From assembly GCF_030409755.1 (NCBI RefSeq), contig NZ_JAUFQE010000001.1, positions 1,888,742 to 1,952,741 of the forward strand: a stretch of 64,000 bases of DNA, written 5' to 3'. Shown here in pieces: positions 56,036 to 63,855 of the stretch. Below the pieces are notes generated by a model. The model worked only from the letters and a program-made list of their open reading frames with translations, was not told the DNA's origin and did not search any database. Both the position numbers and the translations under genes were made by a program. The first letter of the stretch is position 1. Each line of letters starts with the position of its first letter. The stretch is from Vibrio lentus. Lineage in GTDB: Bacteria; Pseudomonadota; Gammaproteobacteria; Enterobacterales; Vibrionaceae.

Positions 56036-57594
56036 GGACTTTGTCGGAACTTCAATCAGCAGAACTTCGCGCAGTTCGTAAGAAAATAGATAACTATACA
56101 GCTTTATCTAATCAGATTATTGCGGATTCCCAAGCCTCAATCGTTCAGACGCTAAAGGCTGCCTTCGATGCTGTTACGAAAAAATATCCTGGAGATGTGA
56201 TTGTTGAAGATGCTACTAAGGCTTTAAGTGAGTTAAGTAGTCTTAACCAACAAGTCACCGACGCAGTTGTGACTCTGGATGGAGCTATATATTCCAGCAA
56301 AAATGATGATACTTACGAGCAACCTGAACCTGATAAGTCGATAGATGAGTTAATTGATGATGAGTCATTAACGGGTATTGAAAACGACAACGACAAGGAA
56401 GCAAATGGTCCAATTCTTCAAGGAAAAACTAAGATTCGTCAGTTAACACCAGTTGTTTCATTGATTTATGACCGTTTAAGTTTTGGTGAAATTGAATTGC
56501 AGCCAGACTTTCAACGTAAAGATAGAGTTTGGCCTGAACCTAGGAAATCAAAGTTAATTGAGTCTATCCTAATGGGCTTGCCCTTACCTGTATTCTATTT
56601 TGCTGAAAAGCCTAATGGTGACTGGATAATTGTCGATGGTTTACAGCGAATTACCACTATATACGATTTTATGCGTGGTGAGTTTAAGCTTAATGGATTG
56701 GAAGTATTAGATGAACTCAATGGTACTAGTTTTAGTGAATTAGAACGAGCAGAGCAAAGGAAAATTCGTGAATATCCTTTGACAGCTCACCTGATTGATA
56801 TGGCGACAGACAAAGACAATATTATTGTTGAACTTTTTCACCGAATTAACACTTATGGTGTGAAGTTGAGTGAGCAAGAAATTCGTTCTGCCCTTAATCA
56901 AGGTTCAAGTGTTAAGTTTTTAAGGTTCCTAGCTGCAACACCTGAGTTTAAATCAGCGACACATGGGAAAATCAAGTCTGATCGACAAAAAGACATGGAA
57001 CTTTGTCTATCTGCGCTGTCGTTTATGCTGCGCGGTTATATGAGCTTCGATAATCAGTACAATAAGTATTTATCCGAAGCGATGGAAGGTATGAATGTGC
57101 ATTCTTTGACATTAGCGAACGAAGAACTATTAGATGATGGAAGTGCTGAGCTACCTCTAGATAAAAATCCAGTTTACAGTTTGATTGCTAATAAGTTTAA
57201 GAATGGTTTGCAAATCTCAGAGCAAGTATTTGGCGATTATGCATTTAAAAAAGTGCCAGATAGCGCGAGGAAAATACCTTTAAGTAAGCCTCTATTTGAA
57301 TTAATTGTGACTTATTTTTCTGAATTAAGTGAAGAGCAGGCGCAACAAGTTATGGCGCATGGCGATGAGTTGATCGATATGTTGTATGAAGCAATAGATC
57401 GAGACTCTTCGGATTACGCTGTCTGGGAATCGAAAAAATATGAAAAAGAAGGTCGAGGCTTCTTGTATTCAATTAGTCAATCAACTGGTAAGAATGTAAC
57501 GGTTCGATTCCGTTTTGATTCATTTAGAGAGATCCTAAAACAGAGCACCGGTGTTGATGTAGAGCTATGTCCCATTTTATTAGGAGCTAACTAA
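55999..57594 (+). CDS. DUF262 (ParB/GmrSD-like) protein
   Basis: A 531-residue protein as read from TTG 55999; the start is unsure because there is no in-frame ATG for 190 codons, and TTG 56041 is an alternative. Residues about 1-145 are helical and acidic. The DUF262 domain follows, with QPDFQRKDRVW (168-178), VDGLQRI (212-218) and FHRINTYG. DUF262 occurs in GmrSD, SspE and similar restriction factors, where it binds or hydrolyses nucleotides and senses DNA modification. There is no visible C-terminal HNH (DUF1524) nuclease domain. It overlaps the methyltransferase gene by 37 bases. Confidence 0.8.
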   Translation: MFPIDNDSVHELGTLSELQSAELRAVRKKIDNYTALSNQIIADSQASIVQTLKAAFDAVTKKYPGDVIVEDATKALSELSSLNQQVTDAVVTLDGAIYSSKNDDTYEQPEPDKSIDELIDDESLTGIENDNDKEANGPILQGKTKIRQLTPVVSLIYDRLSFGEIELQPDFQRKDRVWPEPRKSKLIESILMGLPLPVFYFAEKPNGDWIIVDGLQRITTIYDFMRGEFKLNGLEVLDELNGTSFSELERAEQRKIREYPLTAHLIDMATDKDNIIVELFHRINTYGVKLSEQEIRSALNQGSSVKFLRFLAATPEFKSATHGKIKSDRQKDMELCLSALSFMLRGYMSFDNQYNKYLSEAMEGMNVHSLTLANEELLDDGSAELPLDKNPVYSLIANKFKNGLQISEQVFGDYAFKKVPDSARKIPLSKPLFELIVTYFSELSEEQAQQVMAHGDELIDMLYEAIDRDSSDYAVWESKKYEKEGRGFLYSISQSTGKNVTVRFRFDSFREILKQSTGVDVELCPILLGAN

Positions 57595-57596
57595 TC

Positions 57597-58751
57597 ATGA
57601 TTAAGTCTGTCGCTCTAGAAAATTTTAAGTGTTACAAAAATCGTGAATTTGATTTTTCTGCGCTAACCGTTTTTTGTGGAACTAATTCAGTGGGTAAAAG
57701 TACAGCTATTCAAGCACTTTCAATACCTCTGCAATCTCGATTTGAAAAAGTAGCCAAGTTGAATGGGTCATTGGTATCAGTAGGTTTTGGAAATGATGTT
57801 CACCATAAAGATAATACTGGGCAAGTTGGGCAAGATCTAAGTCTGTCTGTAAAAATTAACCTTGATGGACACATCCTCAATTGGGGATATCATGAATTAG
57901 ATGATTCAAGCGATGAATTACATTTATTGAGCGGTTATACAGGTGAGTTACCTGAAAACTTCGAAAATCTAGTTTCAAACTTTCAATATTTACAGGCCGA
58001 GAGGTTAGGTCCGCAAAGTAGTTTTGACCTTATAGAAGGTAGCCGTTTTCATGAATATTGGTTAGGGGCAAAAGGAGAATTTACTTCAGAGGTACTTGCT
58101 AGGTCTCAAAAATATAAACGTCTTTATATAGGTGGTTCTAGTACTCCAGTAAAAAACAATCCAGATCCACGAATGCATGAATCAGAAGCTAGAGATGGAT
58201 TACTTCGTCAAATTAATGCTTGGCTAAATGAAATTAGTCCCGGAATAGAATTAAATCCTGACTTAATCGAGGCGGCAGTAGCTTCAATTAATATCTTTGG
58301 ACAGAACTATCGCAATTCAATAAAGCCTCAGAATGTAGGTTTTGGTATCAGTTATGTATTGGGCATAGTAACTGCGCTTCTCAGCACCCCAAAAGGTGGG
58401 TTGGTTATTATTGAGAATCCTGAAGCGCACCTGCACCCGAGAGGTCAAAGCTTTCTAGGGCGTCTGATTGCCTTGACAGCTCAAGCCGATGTTCAAGTGG
58501 TAGTTGAAACACACAGTGATCACTTACTCAATGGTATACGTGTGATCACTAGGCTTAAAGAAGACTTTGATCCAAAATTGTTTACGCCTTACTACATATC
58601 ACAAGGCGAAGAGCAGAGTAATGTAGAGAAAATTACTATCACTAAAGATGGTAAATTGTCTAACTGGCCAGATGGCTTTTTTGATCAACAAGCTCAAGAT
58701 ATGTTCATGATCATGACAGGGCAAGAACAGTTTCCGCCTAAAAGGGATTGA
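57597..58751 (+). CDS. AAA ATPase of DUF3696 type (OLD/SMC-like)
   Basis: A 384-residue ATPase of the RecF/SMC group. Walker A GTNSVGKST is at 28-36. Walker B is GLVIIENPEAHLHPRG (about 270), and a switch segment VVETHSDHLLNGIR (about 305) follows. C-terminal DUF3696-like part: GKLSNWPDGFFDQ. Such ATPases often drive a nuclease or sensor in defence systems. AGGAG sits 10 bases before the ATG. No TOPRIM nuclease domain is present, so the effector must be another subunit. Confidence 0.82.
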   Translation: MIKSVALENFKCYKNREFDFSALTVFCGTNSVGKSTAIQALSIPLQSRFEKVAKLNGSLVSVGFGNDVHHKDNTGQVGQDLSLSVKINLDGHILNWGYHELDDSSDELHLLSGYTGELPENFENLVSNFQYLQAERLGPQSSFDLIEGSRFHEYWLGAKGEFTSEVLARSQKYKRLYIGGSSTPVKNNPDPRMHESEARDGLLRQINAWLNEISPGIELNPDLIEAAVASINIFGQNYRNSIKPQNVGFGISYVLGIVTALLSTPKGGLVIIENPEAHLHPRGQSFLGRLIALTAQADVQVVVETHSDHLLNGIRVITRLKEDFDPKLFTPYYISQGEEQSNVEKITITKDGKLSNWPDGFFDQQAQDMFMIMTGQEQFPPKRD

Positions 58752-58753
58752 AC

Positions 58754-59668
58754 ATGAAAGCTAACATTTGTTTTGTACCTCAAAGTTTTGATTTCTCGAA
58801 AGAGCAAGATGCTGTAGCTCTTTCGATTAAGGCGTCCTCAGATATAATTGAAAAATATTTTGAAGATGAAGGCTTTATTTCATTTGCCAAATCAAGTGAT
58901 TTTGATGTTAATGCCGCCACTGAACTATTCAAGCAACCTGCACATTTAGATGCAGGTACTATTATGAGCCTACTCTATGATGCCAATATGGGAAGGGCTA
59001 GCACCATAAACGAGTTAGATTCTATACAGATAGTTCGCTTGGTTGATACCGATAGGCCTGAGCATGAAGGGGCATGGTTGTCTCTATATTCATCGGTTCC
59101 AAGTATTAGCTTAACTACACAACCGTTGCGTAATGTTGTCGATGAAGAGACTTTAGTTAAGTTTGGTTCTGATGTATTAGTACAGAATCCAAGGACTCAT
59201 AAACAATATGCTGAAAGTTTTGTTCATCTATATAAGAATTTAATTTTTTTAGACTATCCTGAGCATGCAGTGAACAAGAGTTTCGACAGTATTCGAAAAA
59301 TCGAGGGAGGCTACCAATCTTTTATTGATGGCATCACTGGTTGCCTCATGTTTATGGATCAGTACGAAATTACTCCTCATGACTCACAAAAGAACATTGA
59401 CAATCTTAATGCAGAGTTGGATTTCCCTGTTACCCCTGAAGGTAAAGGTAAAAATAAAAGAAAAATAGCAGCTCTAAAGCGAGATTTTTTTATTGAACAG
59501 ATCGAGTACAAAAATGTTAACTGTGAGTACCATTACAAGCTAGAACGAGTAGATGGTGCTAATGGAAACGGAACGTATCATTTCAATCGTATATATTTTG
59601 GCTTTTTTAATCGAATCGATCCTGATAAACCAAAAATTGCCATAGCGCATATAGGTGATAATTTATAA
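58754..59668 (+). CDS. Unrecognised protein, fourth gene of the defence-like operon
   Basis: A 304-residue soluble protein from ATG 58754 (AAAGGGA upstream; the frame also reads from TTG 58748). I do not recognise the family. It starts with a strand-rich part (ICFVPQSFDF), has a helical middle, and near 160-170 shows FLDYPEHAVNKSFDSI, then a Lys-rich tract (GKGKNKRKIAALKRDF) and a C-terminal beta region. The start lies 2 bases after the ATPase stop, so it is surely part of the system. It could be a nuclease, target binder or toxin, but I see no known catalytic motif. Confidence 0.7.
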   Translation: MKANICFVPQSFDFSKEQDAVALSIKASSDIIEKYFEDEGFISFAKSSDFDVNAATELFKQPAHLDAGTIMSLLYDANMGRASTINELDSIQIVRLVDTDRPEHEGAWLSLYSSVPSISLTTQPLRNVVDEETLVKFGSDVLVQNPRTHKQYAESFVHLYKNLIFLDYPEHAVNKSFDSIRKIEGGYQSFIDGITGCLMFMDQYEITPHDSQKNIDNLNAELDFPVTPEGKGKNKRKIAALKRDFFIEQIEYKNVNCEYHYKLERVDGANGNGTYHFNRIYFGFFNRIDPDKPKIAIAHIGDNL

Positions 59669-59673
59669 AAAAG

Positions 59674-59696
59674 AGCGGCATATCGCCGCTTTTTTA
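59674..59696. terminator. Bidirectional terminator between the defence-like operon and the repressor unit
   Basis: Arms AGCGGC and GCCGCT with a 5-base loop, preceded by A-run and followed by T-run, so it can serve both strands. Confidence 0.88.
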
Positions 59697-59708
59697 TGCG
59701 AACTCACA

Positions 59709-60281
59709 CTAATCACTAAACTTTTTCCATTTGCCTGACGCACATTCTTTTAGTATCAATCCAACATAAATAATAGTAAATGTAATCAGGACAATACCTT
59801 TTGTTTGAGAACTCACTGAAACGTGGCCGAAAAACATTGTACTGAGGTGGTTTAGTATTAAGCCAACCCAAATAAGGGTTGTGAAATCACTAAGGGCAAT
59901 GGCAGTCCGGCTTACGGAGAACTTTCGTGAATTTAACCAATGTGACTTATGTTGTTGTGTATCTTCAGCGCGAAATAAGTCAATATTTCCTAGTTCTGAT
60001 TCTAGTTTGGTTACCATTGTTTCCCAGTGCTCTTGCCAATATTTGCTACCGCGATTAACTAAGCTCCAGCACAAGGAGCAGATGAAGCCAAAACAAGCTG
60101 TCGCTAAAGCAAAATTATGTTTCGATTCAACGGTAAGAGAGCCATAACTGATGAATGCTGTCGCAATGAATCCCCAAAAGAATAAAGAGCGTTTCCAATA
60201 AAGGTCAATTTCAAAATTACGAGTCTCAATTGCGATTTTATAGGCCGCAAGTGTTGTTAGCTTTTCTTCCATTCCACTCAC
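59709..60281 (-). CDS. RipA-like membrane protein, coupled to the repressor
   Basis: A 190-residue protein, starting at GTG 60281, whose first base overlaps the repressor stop (GTGA); ATG 60272 is an alternative. N-terminal helix and NFEIDLYWKRSLFFWGFIA, then four hydrophobic segments in two pairs with a soluble loop (about 75-125) between. Layout and N-terminus resemble the RipA family of octameric membrane proteins. Genes in this position in P2-like prophages are often lysogenic conversion or exclusion factors. Function is inferred. Confidence 0.65.
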   Translation of the reverse strand: MSGMEEKLTTLAAYKIAIETRNFEIDLYWKRSLFFWGFIATAFISYGSLTVESKHNFALATACFGFICSLCWSLVNRGSKYWQEHWETMVTKLESELGNIDLFRAEDTQQHKSHWLNSRKFSVSRTAIALSDFTTLIWVGLILNHLSTMFFGHVSVSSQTKGIVLITFTIIYVGLILKECASGKWKKFSD

Positions 60282-60898
60282 TTCTTCTCCATCACTAACG
60301 CAACTCTACCCACAACCCTCACTTCATCTTCTTCGACTGTTAGAGTCGAGCCGTTAAAGCTGATCGCTAGCTTCTTGCCTGGCAAACGCTGAATGTCGTT
60401 TAGCGATAGTAGGCCGTCCATATCTACTAAGTATGTGCCGCTTACTGCTTGGTGAATTTCTTTATCGATAATGAATGTAGTCCCATCGTGCTCGATGCCC
60501 ATTACATTCAGAACCCCAAGTTTGTCTAAGTAGCTTTTATCAAAAGCTAGCGTTTCATTGCCAACAAGCTTGCCGTTTGAAAGTGAAAAGAGATCAACAT
60601 CGAAGAGTCTTTTTACTTCGTTTTTCTTGGATGTATGGGTTTTCTTGTCATCAAACGGTTCACCTTCTCCCAAGGCTAGATATTTGATAGAAGCTCCAGT
60701 CCTCAAATGAAGTCTCACAATCACTTCGTAAGGGGTCAATCCTCTCTGGTGCCAAGTCGATATCGTGCCTTTTGACACACCTAAGCACTCACCAAGCGAC
60801 TTAAAGTCACTTGTTTTTGTGACGATCTTCATCCTTTCTGTTACATCTCTACCGCCAATGTACTCAAAAGAGGGTGTTTGTTCTTGGTATTCACTCAT
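60278..60898 (-). CDS. CI-type phage repressor
   Basis: A 206-residue regulator. Residues about 20-80 form a helix-turn-helix (SLGECLGVSKGTISTWHQRG) of the phage CI type seen in 186/P2-like phages. The C-terminal half (about 115-205) has the peptidase-like fold of oligomerising repressors, but I find no Ser/Lys pair in the expected places (GIEHDGTTFIIDK, PGKKLAISF), so RecA-driven self-cleavage looks unlikely. It is divergent from the Cox-like gene across 90 bases, and co-transcribed with the RipA-like gene. Confidence 0.85.
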   Translation of the reverse strand: MSEYQEQTPSFEYIGGRDVTERMKIVTKTSDFKSLGECLGVSKGTISTWHQRGLTPYEVIVRLHLRTGASIKYLALGEGEPFDDKKTHTSKKNEVKRLFDVDLFSLSNGKLVGNETLAFDKSYLDKLGVLNVMGIEHDGTTFIIDKEIHQAVSGTYLVDMDGLLSLNDIQRLPGKKLAISFNGSTLTVEEDEVRVVGRVALVMEKK

Positions 60899-60922
60899 AA
60901 AAAGTCTACATTTTCACTCAAC

Positions 60923-60947
60923 GGTTAACCGCGAGGTGCAACTCGCT
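60923..60947. promoter_or_regulatory. Candidate operators in the CI-Cox switch region
   Basis: Perfect palindrome CGGTTAACCG (60923-60932) adjoining GCGAG-N6-CTCGC (60932-60947), halfway between two divergent regulator genes. They probably bind the repressor and/or Cox-like protein. Confidence 0.6.
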
Positions 60948-60988
60948 AGTCCGGTACAACACATTCAATAACATAATAGGATATCACT

Positions 60989-61201
60989 ATGCTCTCATAT
61001 CAAGTAGTCCTAAATACGCCTTTCATGACGTACGACCAATACTCTCAGTTCTCTGGAATGCCTAAGCGCACCATCATGGATTGGGTAGCCGATGGCCGCT
61101 TACCTATTAAAAAGAAAGACAAACCTAAAGATACCCCGCTAATCAATATGGTCATGTTGCTAGAAATGGCAACTCGTGAAACGATGGAGAGAATGGGTTA
61201 G
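60989..61201 (+). CDS. Cox/Apl-like regulator and excision factor
   Basis: A 70-residue small DNA-binding protein. PFMTYDQYSQFSGMPKRTIMDWVADGRLP is a winged-helix MerR/Cox-type motif. In P2-like phages, Cox represses the lysogenic promoter and directs excision by integrase. Its place opposite CI and before the CII-like gene fits that role. Confidence 0.8.
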   Translation: MLSYQVVLNTPFMTYDQYSQFSGMPKRTIMDWVADGRLPIKKKDKPKDTPLINMVMLLEMATRETMERMG

Positions 61202-61316
61202 TCGCTCATGCGTTTATCTTCCCCTATTTCGACCAAAGAGTTTTGTCCGTTTGGGGGTAAACATTCTTGGTTTGAGTTTCGTTGTCGTCTCGTTTGTCTT
61301 CAAGTGAGTATTGGTT

Positions 61317-61865
61317 ATGAACGAAATTGACTCAATAGGCGAATTCTCTCGCACAAAACAAGGGGCCTTTAATGAAGCGTGTTGCGTGTTCGCTAGGTCA
61401 GAGAATATGGCTAGGCTAGCAGAGGCCATAGGGATGAGTCCGACCATGCTGCGGAATAAACTTAACCCTGAGCAGCCTCATGTCCTGAGTTGTGTTGAAG
61501 CCATCACTCTCGCCAAAGTGAGTGGCAATCATACCATCGTAAACAGCTTGCTTCTTGGGTTGGGGGTGGTCACCGCTCATATAGCATCTGATAGCACGGA
61601 AGACACCTTTGTTCAAAGCGCATTAGAGAACTCGATCTATTCGGGTGAATTGTCTCGAATGGCGTTGGAGTATGCAGGAAATCATCGCCTAACTCGCACT
61701 CAAAAACATAAGATTATTCATACCGCACACACCAGTATCAGCATTCAGGTAAAAATCATCAGGAGCCTGGAAAAACTGAATCAAGGTGGTTGTCTGCTTA
61801 AAGCCATAGAGGAGGCGGCAGACGCTAATGGTTTATTTTCTTCAAACATCAATTCGGAGCAATGA
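61317..61865 (+). CDS. CII-like phage regulatory protein (P2-like group)
   Basis: A 182-residue protein from ATG 61317 (frame open from TTG 61311). It matches the phage regulatory CII family of P2/186-like phages: FARSENMARLAEAIGMSPTMLRNKLNPEQPHVLSCVEAITLAKVSGN. In phage 186 CII activates the lysogenic promoter. Its stop overlaps the next start (ATGA). Confidence 0.85.
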   Translation: MNEIDSIGEFSRTKQGAFNEACCVFARSENMARLAEAIGMSPTMLRNKLNPEQPHVLSCVEAITLAKVSGNHTIVNSLLLGLGVVTAHIASDSTEDTFVQSALENSIYSGELSRMALEYAGNHRLTRTQKHKIIHTAHTSISIQVKIIRSLEKLNQGGCLLKAIEEAADANGLFSSNINSEQ

Positions 61866-62128
61866 TGTCTGTTACTCCGTGCGATAAGTCATGTCCTGAA
61901 ACGTCTGGTTATGGATTGACGGAGGAAGATAAGCGTAGAGGCCTTAGGTATATCAGGCGTATTCGACGCGAGTTATGCGCTCGTCAACTTTCTTCATTAT
62001 GGGTTGAGCAGGCGAGGTTAATGACCCAATTAAGGCGTTCGAACCATGTGTTTGAACAAGTACGACTGCGAATTCGTTTATTCGGCCTTGAGAAGCGAAT
62101 ACAAAGGATCAGACAACGTTGGCTTTGA
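61862..62128 (+). CDS. Small basic protein, phage accessory
   Basis: An 88-residue, Arg-rich protein with a possible coiled coil (RRIRRELCARQLSSLWVEQARLM). I do not recognise a family. It is translationally coupled to the CII-like gene by the ATGA overlap; a second ATG lies at 61865. It may be a DNA-binding or early-gene product. Confidence 0.6.
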   Translation: MMSVTPCDKSCPETSGYGLTEEDKRRGLRYIRRIRRELCARQLSSLWVEQARLMTQLRRSNHVFEQVRLRIRLFGLEKRIQRIRQRWL

Positions 62129-62200
62129 CGCATTTTAATTTTCCAGAGTTGCGTTATTGGTTTCTCAGAAGGTGAGCGTTATTTAGCCGAGGTCAGCTTT

Positions 62201-62518
62201 ATGAATCATCATGTGTTTGCGGTCGTACAGGGTAAAGTTATTCAAACCAGTATTGAAGCAGTCTCCAATTTAGTCTTAAAAGGTAAAGAAGAGTGGCGTG
62301 ATGCAGTCACTTGTCCTTCGAAAAGGTGTTCGATAAAAATTGACACCCGTGGCGGCTACGAAAGCTCGAAAGGCATGGCTTTGACCGGCTCTCGAATCTT
62401 GTCAGAGAGAGTCAATAGTACTGATTCAGTAACGGCGCTCAACGCTCAAGACAATCTCTCTTACTTTGTTTTTTCTAAAGGTGAGTATGGGCAAGGTGCA
62501 CCGAGGGTGATGAGATGA
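62201..62518 (+). CDS. Hypothetical phage early protein
   Basis: A 105-residue protein with an N-terminal beta segment (HHVFAVVQGKVIQTS), two cysteines (TCPSKRCSIKI) and no known motif. It overlaps the replicase gene start by 4 bases, so they are co-translated. Function unknown. Confidence 0.6.
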   Translation: MNHHVFAVVQGKVIQTSIEAVSNLVLKGKEEWRDAVTCPSKRCSIKIDTRGGYESSKGMALTGSRILSERVNSTDSVTALNAQDNLSYFVFSKGEYGQGAPRVMR

Positions 62519-63681
62519 CGGCTCATTCTGAATACGCTGCGTCTTCATCCATTTCGTGTTTGAGTCGGCTACTTGAGGAAGCGCCTTATTTGTCGAGGTG
62601 CAGTGACAATAAAACCGCGATGCTCATCAGACCTCGAAACTATGCGGTCAGATGGCCGTATATGCAGGTTAATCGTAAAGAGATGCAGGCGTGGATGGTG
62701 TTTGACATCGATCATGACCATCGCTCTGTCCCCAACCCCTATATTTGGCAAGATGAAGGCTTGCCACCCCCTAATCTAATCGTTCGAAACCGCACCAGTA
62801 ATAAAGCCCACCTTTTTTACGCTATTGTGCCGGTTTGCACCAGCGATCAAGCCCGATCCAAACCCATTCAGTACCTCAAAGCCATTTATCGCGCATTAGC
62901 CTTACGACTTGAGGCGGACTTAAGTTATTCAGGACCTGTTGCCAAAACGCCCTTTCATCCTTGGTGGCAGACAACTGAACTCCACCGCAGTGTCTATGAA
63001 CTCAATGAGTTAGCGGATTCTCTTGAGCTGGAGACAACGCGGCCATGGCTTCGTCAAGATATTGATGTCTCTTATTCTCGAAACTGTACTTTATTCGAAC
63101 ACACTCGTCGATACGCGTATGACATCGTCGACGAAGAAAGAGAAAAGGGCAGTTATACGAACTTTAAACGCCGTGTCGAGAGTTTCGCTCATTACAAAAA
63201 TACCGAGACTGCGGATAAGCCGCCTTTGAAGTGCAGTGAGGTGTTGGCGGTGGTGAAAAGTGTTTCTCGTTGGACCTGGGATAAATATTGTGCACGGTCA
63301 GACTGCCAGCGAGGTGTGATGAGATTGGATAGTGGATTAAGTTTACAGGAAAGGCAGCGTAGAGCGGCCAGAAGAACCCATAATCTTCGTCGGACGAAGA
63401 CCACTCGCCGAATTATCCGCGCTTGTCAGTTTCTGTTACGCAAAAATCAGGAGCTCACGATTGGTTCGGTGGCACGTAATACGGACCTGTGTCGTCAGAC
63501 CGTCAGTCGTTACGTCTATTTGTTTGAATGGGTCAAGTCTGCCTTATCCGAAAGTAGGCAAAATGGGCCAGAGCATCGTGGTAATTATGCTGTTCATCAG
63601 ATATCTGCCCCTATAACGTTATACTGGGCGGAGTATGAAGTAGGGAAAAAGAAGGCGGTACTTGAGTCAGCTTTTCCTTGA
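62515..63681 (+). CDS. Replication protein: replicase/primase (RepA of the ColE2-like plasmid group) with PriCT-like domain
   Basis: A 388-residue protein whose first half matches the plasmid Replicase family: AWMVFDIDHDHRS (metal-binding Asp residues of an AEP-type primase), NLIVRNRTSNKAHLFYAI and a Leu-rich helix. A PriCT-like region follows (about 205-255). The C-terminal third is Arg-rich with a helix-turn-helix-like SVARNTDLCRQTVSRYVYLF. Such proteins make primers at the element's own origin. P2 itself uses a different (HUH) protein A, so this replication module is unlike the rest of the frame. Confidence 0.82.
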   Translation: MTAHSEYAASSSISCLSRLLEEAPYLSRCSDNKTAMLIRPRNYAVRWPYMQVNRKEMQAWMVFDIDHDHRSVPNPYIWQDEGLPPPNLIVRNRTSNKAHLFYAIVPVCTSDQARSKPIQYLKAIYRALALRLEADLSYSGPVAKTPFHPWWQTTELHRSVYELNELADSLELETTRPWLRQDIDVSYSRNCTLFEHTRRYAYDIVDEEREKGSYTNFKRRVESFAHYKNTETADKPPLKCSEVLAVVKSVSRWTWDKYCARSDCQRGVMRLDSGLSLQERQRRAARRTHNLRRTKTTRRIIRACQFLLRKNQELTIGSVARNTDLCRQTVSRYVYLFEWVKSALSESRQNGPEHRGNYAVHQISAPITLYWAEYEVGKKKAVLESAFP

Positions 63682-63819
63682 TTTGAATAATAATGAGTAA
63701 CTATCGAGTCAAAATACGCTCTCTCGGTAAATTCAATAATGAGTTTGAGTCGACATAACCCCATTTAATGCGATTAATGTCTCAATTCGTGCAAATATGG
63801 ATTTACACACCTCATATTG

Positions 63820-63835
63820 CTGTATATTTATACAG
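63820..63835 (+). promoter_or_regulatory. LexA (SOS) box upstream of the last gene
   Basis: CTGTATATTTATACAG matches the LexA consensus at all but one central position. It lies 21-36 bases before the next start codon. Confidence 0.85.
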
Positions 63836-63855
63836 TAATGTGAGAGGGGGGAGTT

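Noticed and set aside
61214..61447. Reverse-strand frame of 77 codons between Cox-like and CII-like genes
   Set aside because: It overlaps the CII-like start and has no features of a protein; likely a shadow.
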